A stretch of DNA of 64,000 nt from Rhizobium sp. BK251 (GTDB lineage Bacteria; Pseudomonadota; Alphaproteobacteria; Rhizobiales; Rhizobiaceae). The first letter of the stretch is position 1; each line of letters begins with the position of its first letter. Positions 43,683 through 51,176 of the stretch are shown in pieces. Where the stretch lies: the NCBI RefSeq assembly GCF_004345245.1, contig NZ_SLUQ01000003.1:372001-436000 (forward strand), written 5' to 3'. A program made the position numbers and the translations under genes. Under the pieces are notes generated by a model. The model was given only the letters and a program-made list of their open reading frames with translations. It ran no database searches and was not told where the DNA came from.

Positions 43683-45719
43683 TCACTCGCGGTTTCGCCT
43701 ACGTCTCCTGCCGGTGCCCTCATCGCCCGAGCCTTCTGCCGACATCTTGCGCTCAGGCAGCGTGACGACCTTTGCAAGTTCGGGAAAGGCATCGACCTTG
43801 TTCGGCAGGGCCATGGCATAGACGAAGTGCTCTTGAAACTTCGCTTCAAGAGCCGTCTCTATCTTCTCGATTTTTCTGACTGTTTCCTCGATCTCGCGCC
43901 GGTAGCCACGGTTCAGCAGCGCCATCCGCGCACCCGTGCCGGCCGCATTGCCGACCGACTTCACCTTGTCGAGCGGGCAGTCCGGTATCAGGCCGAGAAC
44001 CATGGCGTATTTCGGATCGATGAAAGTACCGAAGGCGCCAGCGAGGCCGATCCGATCGACATGATCGATACCCTGCTTGTCCATCAGCAGCTTGACGCCC
44101 GCGTAAAGCGCGGCCTTGGCGAGTTGGATGGCGCGCACGTCGTTCTGCGTGATGGTGATGCGCGGCTCGCCTTGCTGTATCAGGTAGGAGAAGGTCCGGC
44201 CGTTCTGGAGGATTCGCGGCGAGCGCGCCGCAAGCGAACCGTCGACAACGCCGTCCTCCGAGATGATGCCCGCAAGGTACATTTCGGCGATCACCTCGAT
44301 GATGCCGGAACCGCAGATGCCGGTGACGCCAACCTTTTCCGCGGCCTCGGCAAAGCCAGGCTCATCCGACCAGGGCTCGATGCCGATCACGCGGAAGCGG
44401 GGCTCGAGTGTCACGGGATCGATGCGTACGCGCTCGATGGCGCCGGGCGCCGCGCGCTGTCCCGAGGATATTTCTGCTCCCTCGAACGCGGGGCCCGTCG
44501 GCGACGAGGCGGCGACGACCCGGTGCCGGTTGCCGAGCACGATCTCGGCATTCGTACCGATGTCGACAAGTAGCATCATCTCGTCCTGCCGGTGCGGCCC
44601 CTCGCTGAGCGTCGCGGCGGCAGCATCTGCGCCGACATGGCCGGCGATACATGGAAGCACATAGACGCGGGTGCCGGCATTCATCGGCAGGCCGATCTCC
44701 GACGCCTTCAGGTGAACGGCACCCGAGACGGCGAGTGCAAACGGAGCGCCTCCGAGCTCGGTCGGGTCGATGCCCAGGAAGAGATGATGCATGATCGGAT
44801 TGCCGACGAAGACCGCTTCGAGAATATCCTCGCGGGACACGCCGCCATCGGCGCAAACCTTGTCGATCAGGCCGTTCAGCGCTTCGCGGACCGCGTTGGT
44901 CATGCCCTCACGACCATCCGGGTTCATCATCACGTACGAAACGCGGCTCATCAGGTCCTCGCCGAAGCGGATCTGCGGGTTGGACGCGCCAGCCGACGCG
45001 ACCGTGCGGCCGGAGAGAAGGGAGGAAAGATGCATGGCGATCGTCGTCGAGCCGATATCGCAGGCGATGCCGTAGGCCTCGTTCTTCAGGCCGGGGTAAA
45101 GCGCAACGAGGCGTGGACGGTCGCTTCCCTCGTCCTTGTGGATCGCGGCCGTGACCTTCCAGTCGCCCTTGCGCAGGACGGATTGCACCCGGGGGTTAAG
45201 GTGGAAGTCCACCTCGAGATTTTCGTATTTCCAGTCCGTGGCGATCGCCGCCTTCAGCCGGTCGAGATCGCCGAGCGGCTTGTGCATGTCCGGCTCCTCG
45301 ACCTCGACATAGCACATGTGGACGGCCGCATCGCGCTCGATCACACGTCCGTCGGAATCCTTGCGGACCACCTGAGCATTGATGACTGTGTCCTGCGGCA
45401 CATCGATGACGAGATCGCCCAGTATGTGGGCCGAGCACGACAGTCTGCGCCCCTCCGGCAGCTCGCGTATCGAGGCATAGCGCTGCTCCTTCGGACCGAT
45501 CGACGAGAGATGGTCGTTGGAGGAGACGATCTTGTGCTTGGCGAAATTGCCTTCCTGCACCGAGACCTGGCACCGGCCGCACGTCGCCCGCCCGCCGCAT
45601 ACGCTCTCGACATAGACGCCAAGCTGCCGCGCCGCCTCCAGCACGGGCGTTCCCGGTGGAAAGCGGCCGCGCTTGCCAGATGGCATGAACAGGACGAGAG
45701 GGTTGATAGCATCTGCCAA
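43683..45719 (-). CDS. ASKHA-domain corrinoid activation protein with N-terminal 2Fe-2S ferredoxin (RamA/RACo-like)
   Basis: 678 residues. The N-terminal 2Fe-2S domain has Cys41, Cys47, Cys50 (CGGRATCGRC) and Cys95 (RRLSCSAHIL). A linker domain leads to the actin-like ATPase (DUF4445) core: GIACDIGSTTIAMHLSSLLS, LLVDIGTNAEIVL, AGAFGTFIDPKYA. Such proteins use ATP to reduce inactive cob(II)alamin to cob(I)alamin on corrinoid proteins. The C-terminus ends in an Arg-rich tail (GTGRRRRRNRE). It is the last gene of the minus-strand operon that starts with the corrinoid protein. The 2Fe-2S domain places it with RACo rather than methanogen RamA. Confidence 0.9.
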   Translation of the reverse strand: MADAINPLVLFMPSGKRGRFPPGTPVLEAARQLGVYVESVCGGRATCGRCQVSVQEGNFAKHKIVSSNDHLSSIGPKEQRYASIRELPEGRRLSCSAHILGDLVIDVPQDTVINAQVVRKDSDGRVIERDAAVHMCYVEVEEPDMHKPLGDLDRLKAAIATDWKYENLEVDFHLNPRVQSVLRKGDWKVTAAIHKDEGSDRPRLVALYPGLKNEAYGIACDIGSTTIAMHLSSLLSGRTVASAGASNPQIRFGEDLMSRVSYVMMNPDGREGMTNAVREALNGLIDKVCADGGVSREDILEAVFVGNPIMHHLFLGIDPTELGGAPFALAVSGAVHLKASEIGLPMNAGTRVYVLPCIAGHVGADAAAATLSEGPHRQDEMMLLVDIGTNAEIVLGNRHRVVAASSPTGPAFEGAEISSGQRAAPGAIERVRIDPVTLEPRFRVIGIEPWSDEPGFAEAAEKVGVTGICGSGIIEVIAEMYLAGIISEDGVVDGSLAARSPRILQNGRTFSYLIQQGEPRITITQNDVRAIQLAKAALYAGVKLLMDKQGIDHVDRIGLAGAFGTFIDPKYAMVLGLIPDCPLDKVKSVGNAAGTGARMALLNRGYRREIEETVRKIEKIETALEAKFQEHFVYAMALPNKVDAFPELAKVVTLPERKMSAEGSGDEGTGRRRRRNRE

Positions 45720-45722
45720 CGG

Positions 45723-46082
45723 TCAGACTTTCTTCTTCGACAGGCGGCGCGTGTTGGATCGGACCCGCTTGCTATATGGTTTCACCGCCGCATGGGCGAT
45801 CTTCTCTGCCGCCTTTGCCGAGGACTTCGGCTTGCGCCCGGTCGCGATCGCCGCCGCTGCCGTCATAGCCTGCCCGGCAACAGCCGCATTGACGGCCATC
45901 GCGCTCTCCACGGCGGCCGCAGCCTTTTCCGTCACCATGCGATTGAATTCCGCCATGTTTTTCGTATTGCCGGTCATCATGGCGATACCCATCGCCTGGC
46001 TGCGCATGGCAATGACCATGGGCGCCTGAAACCAGAGGCTGGCAAGATCGCGGGCGAGGCCCGGCCTGATTGGTGCCCTCAT
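45723..46082 (-). CDS. Phasin-like small basic protein
   Basis: 119 residues. The pattern PMVIAMRSQAMGIAMMTGNT followed by EFNRMVTEKAAAAVESAMAV resembles the helical core of phasins, which coat storage granules. An Ala-rich stretch and a very basic end (KPYSKRVRSNTRRLSKKKV) follow. It overlaps the start of the methyltransferase gene upstream by four bases and precedes the activator gene by three, so it is expressed with the methyl-transfer enzymes. It may organise them or attach them to a surface; no catalytic residues are visible. Confidence 0.65.
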   Translation of the reverse strand: MRAPIRPGLARDLASLWFQAPMVIAMRSQAMGIAMMTGNTKNMAEFNRMVTEKAAAAVESAMAVNAAVAGQAMTAAAAIATGRKPKSSAKAAEKIAHAAVKPYSKRVRSNTRRLSKKKV

Positions 46083-47044
46083 TCCGTCCTCGCTCCCACG
46101 CCGGCACGCGCCGCACGTCCGCCACGCCGACCACCGCCGGCAGCCGGGGCGGGGGCTGCAGCCGCGGCCGATCCGCCTTCGGCCGGCTTGTAATCGCGGT
46201 AGGTCATGATCCAGTTGGTGCAGTTCGCATCCGTACCATTCAGCACGTTGGCGGCGCGCACGGCCTCCATTTCCTGCGGACGGCAGGGGTTCATGATCGC
46301 CGACGTCATTCCGGCGCCGATGACCATGGGAATGAAGCCGGCATTGATGCCATGACGGTGCGGCAGGCCGAAGGAAATGTTGGAGAGGCCGCAGGTCGTG
46401 TTGACCTTCAGCTCGTCACGCAGGCGGCGCAGGAGCGCGAAGACCTGACGACCGGCATCACCTAGTGCGCCGATCGGCATGACCAAAGGATCGACGACGA
46501 CGTCGTGCGGCTTGATGCCGTAGTCCATGGCGCGCTCGACGATCTTCTTGGCAACGGCGAAGCGGACGTCCGGATCCATTGAGATGCCGGTCTCGTCGTT
46601 GGAGATGGCGACAACAGGCACGTCGTATTTCTTGACGAGCGGCAGGATGGCCTCCAGCTTCTCCTCCTCACCGGTGACCGAATTGACCAGCGGGCGCCCC
46701 TTGGCGACCTTCAGCGCAGCCTCGATTGCGGCCGAGACCGAGCTGTCGATCGACAGCGGCACGTCGACAAGACCCTGGACGATCTCCAGCGTCTGCACGA
46801 GAAGCCCGGGCTCGGTCTCATTCGGGTTGACGGAAGTGACGCCGGCATTGACGTCGAGCATGGTCGCCCCGGCCGCCACCTGCTCCAGAGCATCCTTGAT
46901 GACAGTGTCGAAATTGCCCACGACCATTTCGGCGGCAAGCTTCTTGCGGCCCGTCGGGTTGATGCGCTCGCCTATCACGCAGAAGGGCTGGTCGAAACCG
47001 ATGATGATTTCGCGGGTAGCGGATGCAACGATAGTGCGCGTCAT
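46079..47044 (-). CDS. Methyltetrahydrofolate:corrinoid methyltransferase (MtrH/AcsE-like, pterin-binding)
   Basis: 321 residues. The pterin-binding TIM barrel reads FCVIGERINPTGRKKLAAEM, MLDVNAGVTSVNPNETEPGL, PLSIDSSVSAAIEAALKVAK, GRPLVNSVTGEEEKLEAIL and NTTCGLSNISFGLPHRHGIN, all family hallmarks. It moves methyl groups between tetrahydrofolate and a corrinoid protein; with an MttB-type demethylase upstream the likely direction is corrinoid to tetrahydrofolate. Residues 290-321 form an unusual Ala/Pro/Gly/Arg-rich tail (AAAGGGRRGGRAARAGV). The gene is followed by metF-directed flow enzymes on the same transcript. Confidence 0.9.
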   Translation of the reverse strand: MTRTIVASATREIIIGFDQPFCVIGERINPTGRKKLAAEMVVGNFDTVIKDALEQVAAGATMLDVNAGVTSVNPNETEPGLLVQTLEIVQGLVDVPLSIDSSVSAAIEAALKVAKGRPLVNSVTGEEEKLEAILPLVKKYDVPVVAISNDETGISMDPDVRFAVAKKIVERAMDYGIKPHDVVVDPLVMPIGALGDAGRQVFALLRRLRDELKVNTTCGLSNISFGLPHRHGINAGFIPMVIGAGMTSAIMNPCRPQEMEAVRAANVLNGTDANCTNWIMTYRDYKPAEGGSAAAAAPAPAAGGGRRGGRAARAGVGARTE

Positions 47045-47137
47045 TTGTGATCCTCTGTCAAGGGCGCGGTCGGATTGGTCTATCGTGCCGCGATGGGTGT
47101 TACAAGCAGGCCGGCTCCTCCGCCACCTGCCGGAATT

Positions 47138-48238
47138 TCAATGCGTCGGAGTGTGATGCGAGGCGATCTCGGCCAGTTCCTGCTGATTTTCTTCCCTGCC
47201 TTCGCGAAGATGCTCCAGACGCTCGACGATACGCTCATCATCACGATTGGCCTCGCGCTTCCAGGGCTTTCGACCCTCCAGAACGCCTGAATCGTGAACC
47301 ATCTCGGCTACATATTCCTCCTGCCGGTAGGCCATCACATGGATGCCCGAAACGCCCTCGATCTCCTTCACCTCGTTGATGATGTCGATGCAGAGCTGCT
47401 TGCCTTCCTTCTTCTGGTCCTGCGCTCCCTCGATGCGCTTGATGACCGCGTCCGGAATATGGACGCCGGGCACGTTGGAGCGCATCCAGCGCGCCGTGCG
47501 CGCGGAGGCAAGCGGGCCGACACCGACAAGGATGAAGCATTGTTCATGAAGGCCGAGGTCGCGGACCTTCTTCATGTATTCGCGGAACATCGGCACGTCA
47601 TAGCAATATTGGCTCTGCACGAATTGCGCACCGGCCTCGATCTTCTTCGCAAGCCGATAAGGCCGGAAGTCATAGGGCGGAGCAAACGGATTGATCGCCG
47701 CACCGAGGAAGACCTTCGGCGGGGTCGACAGCTTTCGGCCGGAGAGGAACTTCGCGTTATCACGCATGATGCGCACGGTTTCGAGCAGCGACATGCAATC
47801 GAGGTCGAAGACCGGCTTCGCTCCCGGCTGGTCGCCGGCCTGCACGCCGTCACCGGTCAGGCACATGATGTTGCAGACGCCCATCGCGGCCGCGCCGAGC
47901 ACGTCGCCCTGGATTGCTATACGGTTCTTGTCCCGGCAGGCGATCTGCATGATCGGTGCATAGCCCATGCGGGTCAGCAGCGCGCAGATGCCGACCGACG
48001 ACATATGGCAATTGGCGCCGGAGGCGTCGACCGCGTTGATGCCGTCCACCCAGCCGTCGAAGATCGAAGCGCGCTCGTAGACGTCCTCGGGATCGGCGCT
48101 GTCCGGCGGGTTCAGTTCAGCAGTCACCGCGAATTCGCCGCGACGGAGCACACGTTCCAGCCGCCCGTGGGATGAATGGCCGGGCAGGGGATCGAGCGGC
48201 AGGTGGGCGCCAAGGGGATTTTCGTCGATATGCGCCAT
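47138..48238 (-). CDS. metF: Methylenetetrahydrofolate reductase, MetF
   Basis: 366 residues from ATG at 48238. The FAD TIM barrel shows FAVTAELNPPDSADPEDVYE, MSSVGICALLTRMGYAPIMQ, QIACRDKNRIAIQGDVLGAA and CLTGDGVQAGDQPGAKPVFD. It is longer than E. coli MetF (296 residues), with extra C-terminal sequence rich in Glu and Arg. It lies 5 bases after the MetV-like gene. In this context it could run in reverse, oxidising methyl- to methylenetetrahydrofolate after demethylation, rather than serve methionine synthesis. Confidence 0.88.
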   Translation of the reverse strand: MAHIDENPLGAHLPLDPLPGHSSHGRLERVLRRGEFAVTAELNPPDSADPEDVYERASIFDGWVDGINAVDASGANCHMSSVGICALLTRMGYAPIMQIACRDKNRIAIQGDVLGAAAMGVCNIMCLTGDGVQAGDQPGAKPVFDLDCMSLLETVRIMRDNAKFLSGRKLSTPPKVFLGAAINPFAPPYDFRPYRLAKKIEAGAQFVQSQYCYDVPMFREYMKKVRDLGLHEQCFILVGVGPLASARTARWMRSNVPGVHIPDAVIKRIEGAQDQKKEGKQLCIDIINEVKEIEGVSGIHVMAYRQEEYVAEMVHDSGVLEGRKPWKREANRDDERIVERLEHLREGREENQQELAEIASHHTPTH

Positions 48239-48243
48239 GGATA

Positions 48244-48819
48244 TCAGGCTTCCTTTTTGGGCGCGCGGGCCGCGGCCGCTTCCGCCGTCACGCGCAGCCA
48301 CGAGGAGGTCTCCCGCAGCGACTGGTTCACCGGCTTCTGCACGTTCATGATTGCATCGCCCTTCACCATGTTGCGGGAACCATTCCAGGCCTGAACCCAG
48401 ACACAAGGCATATCCGGCTCCACCTCGCAGTTGCCATTGGCACGAACGCCGCCGCACGGACCGTTGCGCAACTGCTTGGGACAGTTCATCGGGCAGGACA
48501 TGCCGGTCGACGAAAGCGCGCACTGGCCGCACATTCGACAGTCGAAGAGAAAGCCCTTCACATGGCGCTCGACGAAGGTGACCGGGCGCTCGACGCGAGC
48601 GTAACCGATCGCGTTCCACAGGGGATGCAACAGGAGGAACATGTCGGCGAAGCGGCTATAGAACCATTCGAGGAAGCGCGAGTGGCGAACGGCCCAGAGC
48701 CTAACCGTATATTTGTGGCGTGCACGGCGATTGGGTGAGACGTCGGCGGGCGTATAGGCGCCGCTTGCGGCCTTCGCCGCGGGCGCGGCATTGCCCGGCT
48801 TCGGCTTTTCGTCAGCCAT
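48244..48819 (-). CDS. MTHFR C-terminal-domain protein (MetV-like zinc/Fe-S partner of MetF)
   Basis: 191 residues, start at 48819 after CGGGGGACG. A conserved Cys-rich C-terminal half carries eight Cys (94, 97, 100, 109, 113, 122, 131, 139) in LFDCRMCGQCALSSTGMSCP, MNCPKQLRNGPCGGVRANGN and CEVEPDMPC. This is the PF12225 domain found as MetV in acetogens, where MetF and MetV form a complex. The N-terminal 30 residues are Ala/Pro rich. It overlaps the preceding gene by eight bases and ends five bases before metF, so the two are made together. Confidence 0.85.
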   Translation of the reverse strand: MADEKPKPGNAAPAAKAASGAYTPADVSPNRRARHKYTVRLWAVRHSRFLEWFYSRFADMFLLLHPLWNAIGYARVERPVTFVERHVKGFLFDCRMCGQCALSSTGMSCPMNCPKQLRNGPCGGVRANGNCEVEPDMPCVWVQAWNGSRNMVKGDAIMNVQKPVNQSLRETSSWLRVTAEAAAARAPKKEA

Positions 48820-49114
48820 TCTCGCGTCCCCCGGCCTTGACGAGTGCGACGAGACGTTCCCTGTCATAGGCGGCTTCGAACTCGGCGGCCGCCTTGTCGG
48901 CTTCGGCCTCGAGATCGTCGGATACGGGCATCGGGTCGGCCTTGCGCCACTCGGCAAGATAGTCGTCGGTCTCGGCTGCACCTGTACGCATCGCGCACAT
49001 GTCGATCGCCTCCGTGAAGCGAAGGCTGAGCTCGCGTTTTGCCGTCTTTCGGCCCTGCCGAATGATGACCTGCGCCGGAATATCCCGCCAGTAGACTATG
49101 ATGCGATCCGCCAT
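48812..49114 (-). CDS. Virulence_fact-family small protein
   Basis: 100 residues; ATG at 49114 after AGAGGAGTG. It begins MADRIIVYWRDIPAQVIIRQ, then KRELSLRFTEAIDMCAMRTG, and ends in an acidic helical stretch. This matches PF13769 (virulence factor), a family named by homology and without known biochemistry. Its coupling (8-base overlap) to the MetV-like gene indicates a role in one-carbon or corrinoid metabolism rather than in virulence. Confidence 0.72.
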   Translation of the reverse strand: MADRIIVYWRDIPAQVIIRQGRKTAKRELSLRFTEAIDMCAMRTGAAETDDYLAEWRKADPMPVSDDLEAEADKAAAEFEAAYDRERLVALVKAGGRENG

Positions 49115-49361
49115 TCGATACACTCCTCTTGCCCGCACAATGCACCGCCGCAACATCCGGGACTGCGCTTGCCACGACGCGGCACACGCCAAAAAGCGAC
49201 GCGGCTGATTGTGGCAGATCATATTTGAGCCGCCCTGCGGTCGTTTGCTGCGAAGCTGGCGATTTTCACCGGAATTTCAAAGGATTCTTTTGGCGCACGA
49301 AGTGCCGTGCGACATCGTATTTCGCGACGACCGGAGGCCGCCATTAACAATCATGTCGTAA

Positions 49362-50003
49362 TCAGACGGCCGACAGTTCGCGGCCCAGGTCGCCGTAGCT
49401 GGTGAAGCGATAGATATAGTCGAGCCCGAGGTAGCCGGCGGCATTCCTCGCCTTCTCCTGCAATGCCGGATCTTCTTCCTGCGAGAGATAGATGAGCTTC
49501 CGGTAGTTGCCGAAATAGATTTCCTTCAGCTCAGGGTGACGATCCAGGCCAAGCGGCTGAATGACGAATGCGTCGAACTGGCGCGCAAGGAAGTCGGTCA
49601 GGAAGAAGGCGTCAAAATCCTCGTCAGCGCGCGCGGCGAATTCCTCGTTCCCGGCAAAGAAGGAATAACAGTGCGGCCCGGAAAGCCGGGCGATGCCCTC
49701 CCGGTTGCAGATCGCGTCAATGGCGCCGCCGGTCCCGCAATCCGCATAGCCGATGAAAATGCGTTCGAAACCCTCGGCGCGCGCCTCGGCAATCGCCTCC
49801 TCGAGGGCCGGAGCAATCTTCTGTGGATAGGAATGATAGATGGCGGGCAGACAGTGAAGATCGATATGGTCGAAGCCGTTCAAACGGTTTACCGCCAATA
49901 TCTCGCGCGCGATTGCACCGCACGCAATTACGTGAACTTTTTCCCGTTTCGCGCGTTCAGGATGCGGGAGGGGGACTCCCGCCTCATTTCGGTCAAAACC
50001 CAT
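49362..50003 (-). CDS. DUF1638 family protein
   Basis: 213 residues. It has VHVIACGAIAREILAVNRLN, LHCLPAIYHSYPQKIAPALE, IFIGYADCGTGGAIDAICNR and GPHCYSFFAGNEEFAARADE. Cys and His residues recur at conserved positions (Cys28, Cys55, Cys98 region, HCYSF), suggesting a metal or thiol site. DUF1638 genes are known mainly from corrinoid methyltransferase clusters, including non-pyrrolysine MttB ones, but the reaction is not established. The start is ATG at 50003, 20 bases from the divergent lipoprotein gene. A 247-base gap separates it from the Virulence_fact gene. Confidence 0.85.
   Translation of the reverse strand: MGFDRNEAGVPLPHPERAKREKVHVIACGAIAREILAVNRLNGFDHIDLHCLPAIYHSYPQKIAPALEEAIAEARAEGFERIFIGYADCGTGGAIDAICNREGIARLSGPHCYSFFAGNEEFAARADEDFDAFFLTDFLARQFDAFVIQPLGLDRHPELKEIYFGNYRKLIYLSQEEDPALQEKARNAAGYLGLDYIYRFTSYGDLGRELSAV
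49933..49957 (+). promoter_or_regulatory. Probable EcfG-type promoter of the entericidin gene
   Basis: TGAAC (49933-49937), exactly 16 bases, and CGTT (49954-49957) match the general-stress consensus GGAAC-N16-CGTT except for one base. The start codon of the lipoprotein gene is about 65 bases downstream. The element lies within the 5' part of the opposite-strand DUF1638 gene, so a chance match cannot be excluded. Confidence 0.4.
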
Positions 50004-50023
50004 TTCACGAAGGACTCCTGATC

Positions 50024-50182
50024 ATGACTCGATCGACCCTGATGAAAGCAAGTGCCGCCGTCATCGCTCTTTTCATGTTGGCCTCCTGCGCCAATACCAT
50101 TCGCGGTGTGGGCAGGGATGCGGCCAATACCGTCAATGCGACCGAGGCCGCCGGCCGCAGCGTCGCGCGAGCAGCTAACTAG
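50024..50182 (+). CDS. Entericidin-family small lipoprotein
   Basis: 52 residues, typical of EcnA/EcnB: signal sequence MTRSTLMKASAAVIALFMLA, lipobox LASC with the lipidated Cys, then NTIRGVGRDAANTVNATEAA. It is a small envelope lipoprotein linked in enterobacteria to stationary-phase stress. It lies alone on the plus strand between two minus-strand methyltransferase-cluster genes, an insertion into an otherwise continuous block. Confidence 0.88.
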   Translation: MTRSTLMKASAAVIALFMLASCANTIRGVGRDAANTVNATEAAGRSVARAAN

Positions 50183-50214
50183 CAAGGGCGTCCGATAGAG
50201 TCTGCGGCCGGACC

Positions 50215-50916
50215 TTAGGCGCTGGCCGCATGACTGTTGTGCTTGCGCCTCATGAACTCCTTGGCGGTTTCCACCGCGATCGCCGCATCGCGGCAATAGG
50301 CGTCTGCACCAACCGCCTTGCCGAATTCCTCGTTCAGCGGTGCGCCGCCGACAAGCACGATATAGTCGTCGCGCATGCCCTTTTCCTTGAGCGTGTCGAT
50401 GACAACCTTCATATAGGGCATGGTCGTTGTCAGGAGCGCCGACATGCCGAGGATATCGGGCTGTTCGCGCTCGATCGCTTCCAGATAATTCTCGACCGGA
50501 TTGTTGATTCCGAGATCGATGACGTCGAAACCGGCGCCCTCCATCATCATGCCGACGAGGTTCTTGCCGATGTCGTGAATGTCGCCCTTGACGGTGCCGA
50601 TCACCAGCTTGCCTTGCTTCGGCGCGCCGGTCGCTGCCAGCAGCGGGCGAAGGATGGCCATGCCCGCCTTCATCGCATTGGCGGAAAGCAGCACTTCCGG
50701 CACGAAGAGGATGCCGTCGCGGAAATCGATGCCGACGATGCGCATGCCTTCAACGAGGGCTTCAGTCAGCACGTCGTAGGGCGCCCAACCGCGCTCCAGC
50801 AGGATATTCGTGGCCTCTTCGATCTCTTCCTTCAGTCCGTCGTAGAGGTCGTCATGCATCTGCTGCACGAGTTCTTCGTCAGAGAGTTCCGCAAGGATGA
50901 TTTCGTCGTCCGACAT
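50215..50916 (-). CDS. Corrinoid (B12-binding) methyl carrier protein, MttC/MtgC-like
   Basis: 233 residues, start at 50916. The N-terminal helical cap (about 1-85, VGIDFRDGILFVPEVLLSAN) is followed by a Rossmann B12 domain with the lower-ligand motif GDIHDIGKNLVG (Asp112, His114, Gly117), later SALLTTTMPYMKVVIDTLKE and LVGGAPLNEEFGKAVGADAY. The cobalamin it carries accepts the methyl group from the MttB-family enzyme divergently encoded at 51177. It is read from the opposite strand, 260 bases away, and is the first gene of the minus-strand operon ending with the ATPase activator. Confidence 0.93.
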   Translation of the reverse strand: MSDDEIILAELSDEELVQQMHDDLYDGLKEEIEEATNILLERGWAPYDVLTEALVEGMRIVGIDFRDGILFVPEVLLSANAMKAGMAILRPLLAATGAPKQGKLVIGTVKGDIHDIGKNLVGMMMEGAGFDVIDLGINNPVENYLEAIEREQPDILGMSALLTTTMPYMKVVIDTLKEKGMRDDYIVLVGGAPLNEEFGKAVGADAYCRDAAIAVETAKEFMRRKHNSHAASA

Positions 50917-51176
50917 GATGGGGTTCCCGTTGGTGCGATGCGTTGATGACGCGGTTGGAGCAGACTGCCTCAACAAGAGTTAAACCTCAACCATGACAAA
51001 ACTCTTTTCGAATGCGACGTTGCCCGGATAAATAACGACCAGCACGGTCGTCCGTCGCACCTCCCGAATGTCTGTCCTTTGCTACTGACTGGCGCATAAA
51101 GGAACGTTTCGGTCGTTGGATCGGCTAGCATGCATGCAACAAGAAGTGCCATCGGCCCAGGAATGAGGAAGCAATC
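50917..51176. promoter_or_regulatory. Divergent promoter region of the corrinoid protein and MttB-family genes
   Basis: 260 bases between two start codons. The stretch around 50980-51030 is AT-rich. The self-complementary decamer GCATGCATGC lies near 51128-51137, about 40 bases before the MttB-family start, and CGACC-AGCAC-GGTCG is a small inverted repeat near 51038-51052. Neither is a recognised GbdR or riboswitch motif. Which regulator acts here is not shown by the sequence. Confidence 0.4.

Noticed and set aside
44592..46193. Long plus-strand open frame opposite the ASKHA activator gene.
   Set aside because: The opposite strand encodes clear 2Fe-2S and ATPase motifs; the plus frame is a compositional shadow without ribosome site.
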